Assembly (NCBI GenBank): GCA_038318895.1
Contig: JBBQCS010000064.1
Location: 1 to 17,763, forward strand
Direction of reading: 5' to 3'
Length of the DNA: 17,763 bases
Source of the DNA: UBA11222 sp030652895
Lineage (GTDB): Bacteria; Pseudomonadota; Alphaproteobacteria; UBA11222
Within the stretch, counting starts at the first letter, position 1. Each line of letters begins with the position of its first letter. The notes under the pieces are model-generated. The model saw only the letters and a list, made by a program, of their open reading frames with translations. It was not told the origin of the DNA and ran no database searches. Positions 6,640 through 15,348 of this stretch are shown here, one piece after another. A program made the position numbers and the translations under genes.

Positions 6640-7958
6640 CCCGACTCCGGCCCTTAAAAAATGTTCTGCCAAAGGGCCTGTTTGCCCGGTCACTGCTGAT
6701 TGTGGTGGCTCCGGTGGTGTTATTACAGGCCATCGTTACCTACATTTTTTTTGAACGGCATTGGGATACCGTAACGCGGCGCCTATCAAGGGCTGTTGCC
6801 GGCGAAGTCGCTATGCTCACCGAGACGTACAGCAGCCCTATGGACGCCGCCAAGATGCAGTCCGTGAATACGCAGGCAGCGCGAACTTTTCAGTTGGAGG
6901 TCGCCTTCCTTCCGGGTGACAAGTTACCCCGGCAATCATCAGACAACTCTTTCTTTTCCCCGATAGTGACACTCGACGATGAGCTTTCCAAACATATCTC
7001 GCAAAATTTCTGGATCGATACACACCGGTATGGTGATTATCTGGACTTACGTGTCCAAATGAACCAGGGCGTGCTGCGCATCCTGACGCCGCGTAATCGG
7101 GTCACGTCGCAGACTGCACATATTTTCATCTTGTGGATGTTCGGGACATCGCTGGTGCTGATGAGTGTTGCCGTTGTGTTTCTGCGCAATCAGGTGCGCC
7201 CGATAGCCTTGCTGGCCCAGGCCGCGGAAGAATTTGGCAAGGGGCGCGAAGTCCCGGATTTCAAGGCGGCAGGCGCCACAGAGGTCAGGCAGGCCGCAGC
7301 GGCGTTTCTGGAAATGCGGGACCGTATCGGCCGCCAGATCGCACAGCGTACGCACATGCTGGCGGGGGTCAGTCACGATCTGCGCACCCCCCTGACGCGG
7401 ATGAATTTGCAGCTCGCCATGCTTCCCGAAAGCGACGAGATTGAAGCGCTGCGCGCCGACATACGTGAAATGCAATATATGCTGGATGAATATCTGGCGT
7501 TTGCGGGGGGCCAGGCGGGTGAAGCGGAAAGCCAGACGGACATTGCCCAGCTTATCGAAGAAATCGCGGCTGAATATGCCAGGCAAGGCGCGCCGGTCAT
7601 TTGTCACACTGAGCAAAATCTGCAAATGCCGTTGCGGCGCGGAAACTTCAAGCGATGCATCGTCAATCTGGCCGAGAATGCGCGAGCTTACGGCAAACAG
7701 GTCGAAATTAATGCGATCAGAACGGCCGATCATATTGAAATTTCAATTGACGACGACGGTCCTGGCTTGCCGCCCGAAAACTACGAAGACGCCTTTCTGC
7801 CCTTTCAGCGCTTTGACGATAGCCGGAATCCGGATCGCGCCGGAGTTGGTCTTGGGCTTGCCATTGCCCGTGATATCGCCCGCAGCCACGGCGGGGATAT
7901 AAATTTGGGCCGCAGCGCCCTTGGCGGTTTGCGCGCGACTATCCGTGTCCCCATGTAA
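6627..7958 (+). CDS. EnvZ-like membrane sensor histidine kinase
   Basis: This is an inner-membrane sensor kinase of 443 residues, likely the partner of the response regulator upstream. Transmembrane helix 1 is at about 19-42 and a periplasmic sensor region at about 43-163. Helix 2 is at about 164-186, followed by a HAMP domain (RPIALLAQAAEEFGKGREV). The phosphoacceptor is H250 in GVSHDLRTPLTRM. The ATPase domain shows the N box (NLAENARAYG, N351), the G1 box DDDGPG at 375-380, an F box (PFQRFDDSR) and the G2 box GVGLGLAIA at 406-414. The start is a TTG inside the end of the response regulator gene; the first in-frame ATG comes after helix 1, so a non-ATG start is required. GGGAT precedes it. 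The signal it senses is not apparent. It ends 40 bases before msbA. Confidence 0.88.
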   Translation: MAGLTRLRPLKNVLPKGLFARSLLIVVAPVVLLQAIVTYIFFERHWDTVTRRLSRAVAGEVAMLTETYSSPMDAAKMQSVNTQAARTFQLEVAFLPGDKLPRQSSDNSFFSPIVTLDDELSKHISQNFWIDTHRYGDYLDLRVQMNQGVLRILTPRNRVTSQTAHIFILWMFGTSLVLMSVAVVFLRNQVRPIALLAQAAEEFGKGREVPDFKAAGATEVRQAAAAFLEMRDRIGRQIAQRTHMLAGVSHDLRTPLTRMNLQLAMLPESDEIEALRADIREMQYMLDEYLAFAGGQAGEAESQTDIAQLIEEIAAEYARQGAPVICHTEQNLQMPLRRGNFKRCIVNLAENARAYGKQVEINAIRTADHIEISIDDDGPGLPPENYEDAFLPFQRFDDSRNPDRAGVGLGLAIARDIARSHGGDINLGRSALGGLRATIRVPM

Positions 7959-7998
7959 AATGATATGAAATACACTGATTCACAAAGAGTGAGACGCC

Positions 7999-9843
7999 GT
8001 GAGCGATAGCAATGAACAAGCCACAAACACCCCGTGGATTTCCGCCGGAAACCAGTCCGCGACGGCGTTGATAGGCCGGTTGGTCCGCGATCATATGCGT
8101 CCGCATATGTGGCGCATAATTGCCGCCATGCTGTTGATGGCGGTGGCGGCGGCTGCAACCGCGATGAGTGCGCAGTTGCTGGACCCGGCAATCAAATACC
8201 TGTTCCTGGATAAAGACCCGAACATGTTGACGCTGATACCGCTGGCGGTATTTGCCGTGATGGTTTTAAAGGCGGCCGCAAGTTATGGCGAAAATGTTCT
8301 GATGAATTTCGTCGGACAGCGTATCATCTCGGATGTTCAGATTGGCATGTTCGAGCATCTGATGAAGGCGGATACCGGCTGGCTGCGGCAATATCATAGC
8401 GGCAAGATCATCTCGCATTTTCTCAATGATGCGGTGCTGATGCGCGAGGCGGTAAGCCGTTCGATCACTGGCCTTGGCAAGGATTTTCTAACACTTGTGT
8501 TTCTGATCGGGGTGATGCTCTATCAAGATCCGGTGATGACCGGCATCGCGATTTTCATATTACCGGCCGTCGTCGGCTTTGTGCGGCAACTCGCCCGGCG
8601 CATGCGCAAGTCGGTAAATTATGGCATGGCGGAAACCGGTAATCTCTCCACCTTGCTTTCCGAAACCCTGGCCGGTAGCCGCGTCGTCAAGGCGTACGGC
8701 CAGGAAAGCCACGAAATCCGGCGCGTCACTCAATCTATTGACCGCCGCATGGAATTTATCATGCGCGGCGTACGGGCGCGCTCCGCCGCAGCCCCTATCA
8801 CAGAAGCACTGACAGGCCTTGCGATTGCTGCCGCCATTTACTATTCGGGCGTACGCGCACTTTCGGGTAACATGGAAATCAACCATTTTGCCGCGTTTCT
8901 GGGAGCCATGATGCTGGCTTATCAGCCGCTGAAAAGTCTGGCGACCCTCAGCACGGCTCTGCAGGAAGGACTGGCCGCCGCCGCGCGCAGCTTTTCGGTG
9001 ATGGACGTAAAGCCCACCATCAAAGAAGCGCCAGACGCAGCGCCGCTGCGTGTACAGCAAGGCCGGATCCGGTTTGAAGATGTACATTTCTCATATGATG
9101 AAAACACCCCTGCGCTGCGCGGCATTGATCTGGAAATCGCGCCCGGCCAGACGGTGGCGCTGGTCGGCCCCAGCGGTGCCGGCAAAAGCACAATGCTGAA
9201 TCTGATCCCCCGCTTTTATGACGTCCGTTCGGGCCGCCTGACGATTGATGGCGCGGACGTGCGCGAGGTAACAATGGCGTCCCTGCGTGAGGCGATAGCG
9301 CTGGTCACGCAAGAACCGTTTCTGTTTGATGACACAGTGCACGCCAATATCGCCTATGGGCGGCCGGAAGCGGACAGCAAGGACATTGAGGCTGCCGCCC
9401 GCGCCGCGGACGCACATGATTTTATAACGGATTTGCCACAAGGCTATCTGACGATCGTTGGCGAGGCCGGCATGCGATTATCTGGCGGCCAGCGCCAGCG
9501 GATCGCAATCGCCCGCGCCATGCTGAAAAACGCACCGATCCTGCTGCTGGACGAGGCGACGTCGTCGCTGGACACTGATTCCGAGCGCCAGGTACAGGGC
9601 GCACTGTCGCGGCTGATGCAGGGCCGCACCTCACTGGTGATTGCGCACCGTCTGTCAACGATCATGGATGCCGACTGCATTCATGTAATCGTCGACGGGC
9701 GCATTGTCGAATCGGGTACCCACCAGCATTTGCTGGCCCAGAACGGTATGTATGCTGGACTATGCCGCAATCAGTTCAATGATGGTGCGATTCCATATCC
9801 GGCTGGCGAAACCCGGCACACGGCGGCATTTCCAGCCACATGA
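7999..9843 (+). CDS. msbA: MsbA-type lipid A flippase, ABC transporter (fused permease/ATPase)
   Basis: This is a half-transporter of 614 residues that works as a homodimer and flips lipid A-core across the inner membrane. The N-terminal half (about 25-340) is a six-helix ABC exporter domain. The C-terminal half is the ATPase: Walker A GPSGAGKST at 390-398, signature LSGGQ at 494-498, Walker B ILLLDE at 514-519, and the H-loop histidine H550 in IAHRLS. The start is GTG at 7999 with AGAGTGAG just upstream. A short extra tail follows the ATPase domain (about 595-614), outside the conserved fold. By sequence alone it could be any lipid or peptide exporter, but leading a DUF374-waaA-lpxK-lpxL cluster makes MsbA the best call. 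Its stop overlaps the next start as ATGA. Confidence 0.87.
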   Translation: MSDSNEQATNTPWISAGNQSATALIGRLVRDHMRPHMWRIIAAMLLMAVAAAATAMSAQLLDPAIKYLFLDKDPNMLTLIPLAVFAVMVLKAAASYGENVLMNFVGQRIISDVQIGMFEHLMKADTGWLRQYHSGKIISHFLNDAVLMREAVSRSITGLGKDFLTLVFLIGVMLYQDPVMTGIAIFILPAVVGFVRQLARRMRKSVNYGMAETGNLSTLLSETLAGSRVVKAYGQESHEIRRVTQSIDRRMEFIMRGVRARSAAAPITEALTGLAIAAAIYYSGVRALSGNMEINHFAAFLGAMMLAYQPLKSLATLSTALQEGLAAAARSFSVMDVKPTIKEAPDAAPLRVQQGRIRFEDVHFSYDENTPALRGIDLEIAPGQTVALVGPSGAGKSTMLNLIPRFYDVRSGRLTIDGADVREVTMASLREAIALVTQEPFLFDDTVHANIAYGRPEADSKDIEAAARAADAHDFITDLPQGYLTIVGEAGMRLSGGQRQRIAIARAMLKNAPILLLDEATSSLDTDSERQVQGALSRLMQGRTSLVIAHRLSTIMDADCIHVIVDGRIVESGTHQHLLAQNGMYAGLCRNQFNDGAIPYPAGETRHTAAFPAT

Positions 9844-10553
9844 AGCTCTCCACCCAATTGTTTCATAACACTTATTTGCGAATCATCTTATGCTGGCTTG
9901 CCGCCCTGCTTATCCGGCTTGTTTGGGTAACCGGACGGTGGCGCACCGTGGGGGCGCAAACCCCGACAGCGTTTTGGGACAAGAACCAGCCCTTCATACT
10001 TGCCTTCTGGCATGGACGGCTGATGATGATGCCCTATTGCTGGCGCCGGGAAAAAGGGATGAATATGCTGATTTCACAGCACCGGGACGGCGAACTGATT
10101 GCACGGACCATAGGGCATTTCGGGCTGGGCGCCGTGCGCGGCTCAAGCGCCAAACCCGGCAAGCGGGATAAAGGTGGTGGTGGCGCACTGCGCGCCATGA
10201 TCAAACAATTATCGCGCAATGAATATGTTGGCGTCACGCCCGATGGACCGCGTGGACCTGCCCAATGCGTGGGTGACGGCATACTTTCAATCGCACGGCT
10301 TTCCGGCACACCGGTTATTCCGGTAAGTTTTGGGACATCACGACGCATTCACGCCAGAAGCTGGGACCGGTTCTTAATTGCTTTGCCGTTTTCACGCGGC
10401 GTATTTGTGTGGGGAAATTCACACTACGTACCTCGCAATGCCGACGCGCAGATGCTTGAACAGGCGCGCCAGTCTCTTGAAGACGATCTCAACCGGATTA
10501 CCAAAGAAGCTGACGCGCTGAGCGGCTATCCGTCTGCAGAGGGTGCGGCGTAG
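9840..10553 (+). CDS. DUF374 lysophospholipid acyltransferase-like protein (LpxJ family)
   Basis: This 237-residue protein belongs to DUF374 (COG2121), a family within the acyltransferase superfamily that includes the late lipid A acyltransferase LpxJ of epsilonproteobacteria. An N-terminal hydrophobic helix at about 14-31 would anchor it to the inner membrane. Conserved family segments are FWHGRLMMM (H58), QHRDGELIA (H81 and E85) and GVTPDGPRGP at 131-140. The start overlaps the msbA stop by 4 bases and its stop overlaps waaA by 1 base. In this setting a role in acylating lipid A or its precursor is a reasonable inference. The operon also has an LpxL-family enzyme, so the two may add different acyl chains or act on different intermediates. 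The exact substrate cannot be read from the sequence. Confidence 0.85.
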   Translation: MKLSTQLFHNTYLRIILCWLAALLIRLVWVTGRWRTVGAQTPTAFWDKNQPFILAFWHGRLMMMPYCWRREKGMNMLISQHRDGELIARTIGHFGLGAVRGSSAKPGKRDKGGGGALRAMIKQLSRNEYVGVTPDGPRGPAQCVGDGILSIARLSGTPVIPVSFGTSRRIHARSWDRFLIALPFSRGVFVWGNSHYVPRNADAQMLEQARQSLEDDLNRITKEADALSGYPSAEGAA

Positions 10554-11821
10554 TGCAGTGGCTTTACCGCTGCATAACCTTGCTCGGCGGTCCGCTGATC
10601 AGTTTCCTGCTATGGCGGCGCCAGATTGCCGGCAAGGAAGACCCGGACCGCATGGCCGAACGTAAGGGAATTACGAGCGCGGCGCGTCCGGCGGGGCGGT
10701 TATTATGGGTTCATGCGGCCAGCGTAGGCGAAGCCCTTTCAGGACTTCCGCTGGTGCAGCGGTTTTTGGAACGCCATCCTGATCTAAATGTGCTTATTAC
10801 CACCGGCACCGTTTCATCCGCCCGCGTTCTGGCGAAACAATTACCCGAACGCGTCACGCATCAGTATGTTCCGGCCGACCGGGGGCCCTGGGTGCGGCGC
10901 TTTCTGGATCACTGGCAGCCGGACATGGGCGTCTGGATTGAATCCGAACTATGGCCGAATTTGATGCTGGAGGCGCATGGACGCGGCATCCCAATGGCGC
11001 TTGTGAACGGCCGCATGTCTGCGCGTTCCTATCGGCGATGGCGGCTGGCACGGAGCAGCATCACACGATTACTGAACTGTTTTCGCGTCATTCTGGCGCG
11101 TGACGAACAAAGCGCACATTTTATCCGGGATTTGGGTGCGCCCCACGCCATCTGTGTTGGCGATCTGAAGCAGGCGGCGGATCCATTGACCGTTGACGAA
11201 GCGGAGCTGACCCGCCTGCAGGCCGACATCGGCAGCCGGCCAGTCTGGGTCGCCGCCAGCACCCACCCTGGGGAAGATGAAACGGTTTTTGAAGTTCATA
11301 AAAAATTGTGTGAGCAGTTCCCCACGCTGCTCACGATCATTGCACCGCGTCATGCGGATCGTGGCCGCCAGATCACAACCCAGCTGTCACGTGACGGCCT
11401 GAAAGTTGTGCGCCGCTCCGCGGGTGAAATGCCAACCCCGGATACGGACATCTATCTTGCCGACACCATGGGTGAGATGGGGTTGATTTACCGCCTGGCT
11501 GCAGTTGCTTTTATTGGCGGAAGCCTGGTTCCCCATGGCGGGCAAAATCCGCTGGAACCGGCGCGCCTTGGCTGCGCCATTCTACACGGCCCGCATGTTG
11601 GCAATTTCACGTCAATTTATGCAGACATGGATGCCGGCGGCGCGGCGCGGCAGATCAGCGATGTTACGCGTTTGGCCGATTCGGTGGCGGTGCTGTTGCG
11701 GGACAAGCAGGCTGCCGCATCGCGCGGGCGTGTGGCAAAGGCGCTTGCGTTAAAAGGACGCGACAATGTGCTGAAACATATCTTTACCGCTATAGAATCG
11801 CTGCTGCCGGAACCAAAATAA
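10553..11821 (+). CDS. waaA: 3-deoxy-D-manno-octulosonic acid (Kdo) transferase
   Basis: WaaA (KdtA) transfers Kdo from CMP-Kdo to lipid IVA at the cytoplasmic face of the inner membrane, the first core sugar step. The protein has 422 residues, normal for the GT30 family. It has an N-terminal membrane-associated helix (about 4-22), the catalytic glutamate E60 in HAASVGEA, ESELWPN at 130-136, ASTHPGEDE around 235-243, APRHADR at 264-270, and the donor-site segment GGSLVPHGGQNPLEPA at 322-337. The start is GTG, sharing its G with the TAG stop of the DUF374 gene. Whether it adds one Kdo or more cannot be judged from sequence. Its stop overlaps the lpxK ATG by one base. Confidence 0.95.
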   Translation: MQWLYRCITLLGGPLISFLLWRRQIAGKEDPDRMAERKGITSAARPAGRLLWVHAASVGEALSGLPLVQRFLERHPDLNVLITTGTVSSARVLAKQLPERVTHQYVPADRGPWVRRFLDHWQPDMGVWIESELWPNLMLEAHGRGIPMALVNGRMSARSYRRWRLARSSITRLLNCFRVILARDEQSAHFIRDLGAPHAICVGDLKQAADPLTVDEAELTRLQADIGSRPVWVAASTHPGEDETVFEVHKKLCEQFPTLLTIIAPRHADRGRQITTQLSRDGLKVVRRSAGEMPTPDTDIYLADTMGEMGLIYRLAAVAFIGGSLVPHGGQNPLEPARLGCAILHGPHVGNFTSIYADMDAGGAARQISDVTRLADSVAVLLRDKQAAASRGRVAKALALKGRDNVLKHIFTAIESLLPEPK

Positions 11822-12798
11822 TGCGCACGCCGGAATTCTGGTATCCATCTGCCGGACGGCGTGCTGGCCCCCTGCCCTGGCTGCTTTCGCCCTTTGCCAT
11901 GTGTTACAGGTGTGTGGGCCGGTTGCGCGCGTTCCTGGCCCGCCCCTACGGCGCATCCGTTCCCATAATCTGCGTTGGCAATCTAACTGTGGGCGGCGCT
12001 GGAAAAACGCCTGTCGCACTGGCGCTCGCCAGGCGCCTTGGCGGCAAAGGCGTAAAGGTCCACTTTCTTACGCGCGGTTATGGCGGCGCCCTTTCGGGGC
12101 CAATCCGCGTTGAGCAAAACCACCACAGCGCTGCGGACGTAGGCGACGAAGCGCTATTGCTTGCGGCCGCGGCCCCGTGCTGGGTTGCACGCAACCGTAA
12201 AGACGGAGCCATTGCCGCAATCGCCGGCGGCGCGGAACTGCTTATTCTGGATGACGGGCATCAAAACCCGCATCTGGTCAAAGATTTATCTCTATTATTG
12301 GTCGACGCGGAACGTGGTTTTGGCAATGGCTGGGTGGTCCCCTCCGGGCCGTTACGTGAACCCGTCATACGTGGCCTTGCGCGGGCCGATGCAGTGCTGA
12401 TGATGGGGGAAGGTTCGCAACCCATTATAACTGACAAACAGCAATTGCGCGCGCATAGGCATATTCGCGATCCCGGTACAGTGCGCGGAAAGCGTCTGTT
12501 TGCGTTCTGCGGTATTGGCGCGCCACAGCAGTTTTTCGCTATGCTGCGCGAGACTGGCGCCGAGATGGCCGGCGAGCAGGTATTTGCAGATCATCATCCA
12601 TTTACGGATCATGAGATAAATCAGATCATTTCCCGCGCTGCAAAATCCGATGCAATGCCGGTTACAACGGAAAAGGACTGGGTGCGTCTGCCACCGGCAC
12701 TGCGCCCCCAGATAATGGCTATCGGCATGGAAATACAGTTTGCGGACGAACCTGCGTTGGCGCGGCTTCTGGAGACTGTGATACACAAGCCCGCATGA
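11821..12798 (+). CDS. lpxK: Tetraacyldisaccharide 4'-kinase
   Basis: LpxK phosphorylates the 4' position of the tetraacyl disaccharide to give lipid IVA, the acceptor for WaaA. The 325-residue length is typical. An N-terminal hydrophobic helix (about 17-32) fits its membrane association. The P-loop is unusual in the normal LpxK way: GNLTVGGAGKTP at 53-64 with K62. Then come RGYGG at 85-89, the acidic pair in LDDGHQNP (D144, D145), VVPSGPLREP at 171-180, FADHHPF at 254-260 and TTEKDWVRL. The residue after DDG is histidine where many homologues have phenylalanine or leucine. ATG shares its A with the waaA stop, and the stop overlaps the next gene as ATGA. Confidence 0.94.
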   Translation: MRTPEFWYPSAGRRAGPLPWLLSPFAMCYRCVGRLRAFLARPYGASVPIICVGNLTVGGAGKTPVALALARRLGGKGVKVHFLTRGYGGALSGPIRVEQNHHSAADVGDEALLLAAAAPCWVARNRKDGAIAAIAGGAELLILDDGHQNPHLVKDLSLLLVDAERGFGNGWVVPSGPLREPVIRGLARADAVLMMGEGSQPIITDKQQLRAHRHIRDPGTVRGKRLFAFCGIGAPQQFFAMLRETGAEMAGEQVFADHHPFTDHEINQIISRAAKSDAMPVTTEKDWVRLPPALRPQIMAIGMEIQFADEPALARLLETVIHKPA

Positions 12799-13688
12799 AG
12801 GTCCCAACTCCATACCGCCGTGTGCGCCGCGCCCTCGAGGCCGCATTGATGCGCGCTTTGCTATATCTGTTGCGCCGTATGCCGGTTGATCGCGCGTCCG
12901 CCATTGGCGGGGCCATTGGCCGCGCCGTCGGACCATATCTTGGCGTCACGCGCCGCGCGGAACGAAATCTGCGCCTCTGTTTCAGCGAAAAAAAGGAAGC
13001 GGAAATCTCAGCGATCATTCGTGATATGTGGGACAATATTGGCCGCACGGCTTTCGAATATGCACATCTTGACGGCTTTCGTTTCTATGAGAAAGACAGC
13101 GCCATCGAAGTTCACGGCATGGCGCATATTGAACAGGTGATATCGGCTGACAAAGGCGCAATTTTTGTCAGCGGCCATTTCGCCAACTGGGAACTGCTGG
13201 CGGCAGGCCTGGTACAGCGCGGCCTTCCGGTTATGACCGTGTATCGTCCGGCAAGTAATCCGCTAGCGGATGAAATTATCACTGGGCTGCGTCACGCAAT
13301 GGGAACGCCACATCAGGCGCCCAAGGGGCCCACCGGCGCACGCATGCTGTTATCCTGGATGGGTGAACGAAAATATATCGCCATGCTGTCCGATCAGAAA
13401 ATGAATGACGGCGTTGAAGCGCCGCTCTTTGGCCGCCCCGCAATGTGCCCACCGGCGGCCGCGCAGCTGGCGCGCCGCTTTGGCTGCCCCATCGTGTTCG
13501 CCAGCATCCGCCGCACCGTTGGGGCGCATTTCGTCATTGAAGTGCAGGAGCCGTTTTTTGTGAACAAAAGCGAAGATCGTACAGGCGATATATTAGCAGG
13601 AGTGAATGAAATCAACCGCCGCCTGGAGGCGTTTATTCGCGCCTATCCTGCCCAGTGGCTGTGGCTGCATCGCCGCTGGCCGGATTGA
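12795..13688 (+). CDS. lpxL: LpxL/HtrB-family lipid A late acyltransferase
   Basis: This is an LpxL-type enzyme of 297 residues that transfers an acyl chain from acyl-ACP to Kdo-lipid IVA. The catalytic HX4E motif is H128-E133 in SGHFANWELL. Other family segments are TVYRPASNPLADE around 147-159, SDQKMNDGVEAPLFGRPA with its conserved aspartate, and the closing QWLWLHRRWPD. The N-terminus has a hydrophobic, basic-flanked helix (about 13-30) for membrane attachment. It is the last gene of the five-gene lipid A cluster and starts inside the lpxK stop (ATGA). Its final 56 bases are antisense to the DUF2093 gene, with no room for a terminator between the convergent genes. Which chain it adds (lauroyl, myristoyl or very long chain) is not visible. 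Confidence 0.9.
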   Translation: MKVPTPYRRVRRALEAALMRALLYLLRRMPVDRASAIGGAIGRAVGPYLGVTRRAERNLRLCFSEKKEAEISAIIRDMWDNIGRTAFEYAHLDGFRFYEKDSAIEVHGMAHIEQVISADKGAIFVSGHFANWELLAAGLVQRGLPVMTVYRPASNPLADEIITGLRHAMGTPHQAPKGPTGARMLLSWMGERKYIAMLSDQKMNDGVEAPLFGRPAMCPPAAAQLARRFGCPIVFASIRRTVGAHFVIEVQEPFFVNKSEDRTGDILAGVNEINRRLEAFIRAYPAQWLWLHRRWPD

Positions 13689-13896
13689 GCGCCGCTTCAC
13701 GCGTCGTTGACGCCACTGCATCACAATACGCCTCCTGGCGCATCGGGTTCCAGTAACGCAACTCTTCCAGCGGAATGGGCTTTCCCGTTACGGCGCAGAG
13801 TACAAAACTGCCCGGCGACAAAATCTGATAATCCGACAGGTCATACCGCAACCTGGCCAGACCGTCCGGCTTTCCTGAAAAACTTTTATTATCCAT
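13633..13896 (-). CDS. DUF2093 domain protein
   Basis: This is a small protein of 87 residues belonging to DUF2093, a family of unknown function found mainly in alphaproteobacteria and often next to xseA, as here. The recognisable core is about 15-60: LRYDLSDYQILSPGSFVLCAVTGKPIPLEELRYW in two conserved pieces, then RQEAYCDA. C34 and C58 are the only cysteines, so a zinc site would need a dimer or other ligands. The tail from about 61 is rich in Ala, Thr and Gly and looks unstructured; its last 18 codons are antisense to the conserved C-terminus of the lpxL gene. It begins 28 bases after the xseA stop and is probably cotranscribed with it. No function can be assigned. Confidence 0.82.
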   Translation of the reverse strand: MDNKSFSGKPDGLARLRYDLSDYQILSPGSFVLCAVTGKPIPLEELRYWNPMRQEAYCDAVASTTREAALNPASGDAATATGQDRRE

Positions 13897-13923
13897 TAGC
13901 GGTCATTACTCACAATTTTGATA

Positions 13924-15348
13924 TTAGAATAACCGGCCCTGCGCATCGACCGCAGGTTTTTGAGACGCCTTGCCAGCGGAAGACGGGGCGGGCTTATTCC
14001 CTGTGATTGTAGCACCGCGCCGCCCATCGTGAAACTCGATTTCTACGGCCATGCCCGGCGCAGTGTCCCCTGCCCTGTGCAAGGGTTTACCCGTGGCGTC
14101 CCGGACCAGTGCAAAGCCGCGCGCCAGCACCCCTTGATGCGAGAGCGCGCGCAACATCTGGCCCAGCCCATCCAGCTTGACCTTATGTTCGCGCAGCAAA
14201 CGGCGCTCGCTTTCCTGCAAACGGCGGGTGGCTTCGGTCAGGCTGCGCCGCCCGCGCTGAATGTGATCGTGCACAAGTCCTGCCCGTAACCGCGCTGTAA
14301 TACGCGTCTGACGGGTTTCTCCGGCACGAATATTAGCCAGCAGGGCACGGGGCAGACGCTCCGCCGCCGCATCGAAACGCTGACGGGGTAATCCGAGTAT
14401 TTCGGTAAGCCGTGGCAGACCACGCGCCGCACTCACTAATCTCGCGCGTTTTTCCTCAAACAGGCGCCCCTGGCCAGCAATCCCGCGGCGCTCCAGATCC
14501 AGCACCTGCGCGCGCAATTCGCTGCGCACCGGCACCGCCATCTCGGCGGCGGCCGTCGGTGTCGGCGCGCGCAGATCGGATGCGAAATCGATCAGGGTCG
14601 TGTCGGTTTCATGGCCAACCGCGCTGATCAGCGGAATGTCGCTGGCGGCGGCGGCGCGCACCACGATTTCTTCATTGAAAGCCCACAAATCTTCGATGCT
14701 GCCACCGCCGCGCGCCACAATCAGCACGTCTGGGCGCGGCACCGCGCCGCCGGCCGCCAATCGGTTAAAGCCTTCGATGGCGGCCGCAATCTGGACAGCG
14801 GCCTGTTCGCCCTGCACCAGCACCGGCCACAGCAGCACATGGCGCGGAAAACGGTCCGCCAGCCGATGCAGAATATCGCGGATCACCGCCCCCGTCGGCG
14901 AGGTCACAATGCCGATCACTTCCGGCAGATAGGGGATGAGCTGTTTGCGCGCCGGATCAAACAACCCCTCGGCGCCCAGCTTTTTGCGCCGCTCCTCAAG
15001 TTGCGCCAGCAACGCCCCAATACCCGCCGGGGCCATGCTCTCTACGACAAGTTGATATTTGGAGCGCGCCGGATAGGTGGTCAGCTTGCCGCTGCACACC
15101 ACCTCCATGCCGTCTTCCGGTTTGAAGCGCAGGCCGCCCGCAATCCCCTTCCACATCACCGCATCAATGACCGCGCGGTCGTCTTTCAGGGTCAGATAAC
15201 AGTGGCCGCTGGCCGCCCGCTTGAACCCGGAAATCTCTCCGCGCACCCGCACAAAGCCAAACTCGCCCTCCACCAGGCGCTTCAGCGCGGTTGAGAGTTC
15301 GCTGACGCTTTGTTCGGGCAGGTTGCCGGGGGCTTCTGAAAGACTCAC
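13924..15348 (-). CDS. xseA: Exodeoxyribonuclease VII large subunit
   Basis: XseA is the catalytic large subunit of exonuclease VII, which degrades single-stranded DNA in both directions with XseB. The 474 residues show an N-terminal OB-fold (about 12-108, VSELSTALKRLVEGEFGFV then VRGEISGF), followed by the catalytic domain. This contains GIVTSPTGAVIRD at 146-158, RGGGSIEDLWAFN at 213-225, SAVGHETDTTLIDF at 242-255 and LRAPTPTAAAE at 259-269. A long helical, charged stretch (about 275-400) matches the coiled-coil arm, and the C-terminal 35 residues are variable. The start is GTG at 15348 with AAGGAC five bases upstream. The small subunit gene xseB is not in the window. It is divergent from purD. 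Confidence 0.96.
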   Translation of the reverse strand: MSLSEAPGNLPEQSVSELSTALKRLVEGEFGFVRVRGEISGFKRAASGHCYLTLKDDRAVIDAVMWKGIAGGLRFKPEDGMEVVCSGKLTTYPARSKYQLVVESMAPAGIGALLAQLEERRKKLGAEGLFDPARKQLIPYLPEVIGIVTSPTGAVIRDILHRLADRFPRHVLLWPVLVQGEQAAVQIAAAIEGFNRLAAGGAVPRPDVLIVARGGGSIEDLWAFNEEIVVRAAAASDIPLISAVGHETDTTLIDFASDLRAPTPTAAAEMAVPVRSELRAQVLDLERRGIAGQGRLFEEKRARLVSAARGLPRLTEILGLPRQRFDAAAERLPRALLANIRAGETRQTRITARLRAGLVHDHIQRGRRSLTEATRRLQESERRLLREHKVKLDGLGQMLRALSHQGVLARGFALVRDATGKPLHRAGDTAPGMAVEIEFHDGRRGATITGNKPAPSSAGKASQKPAVDAQGRLF

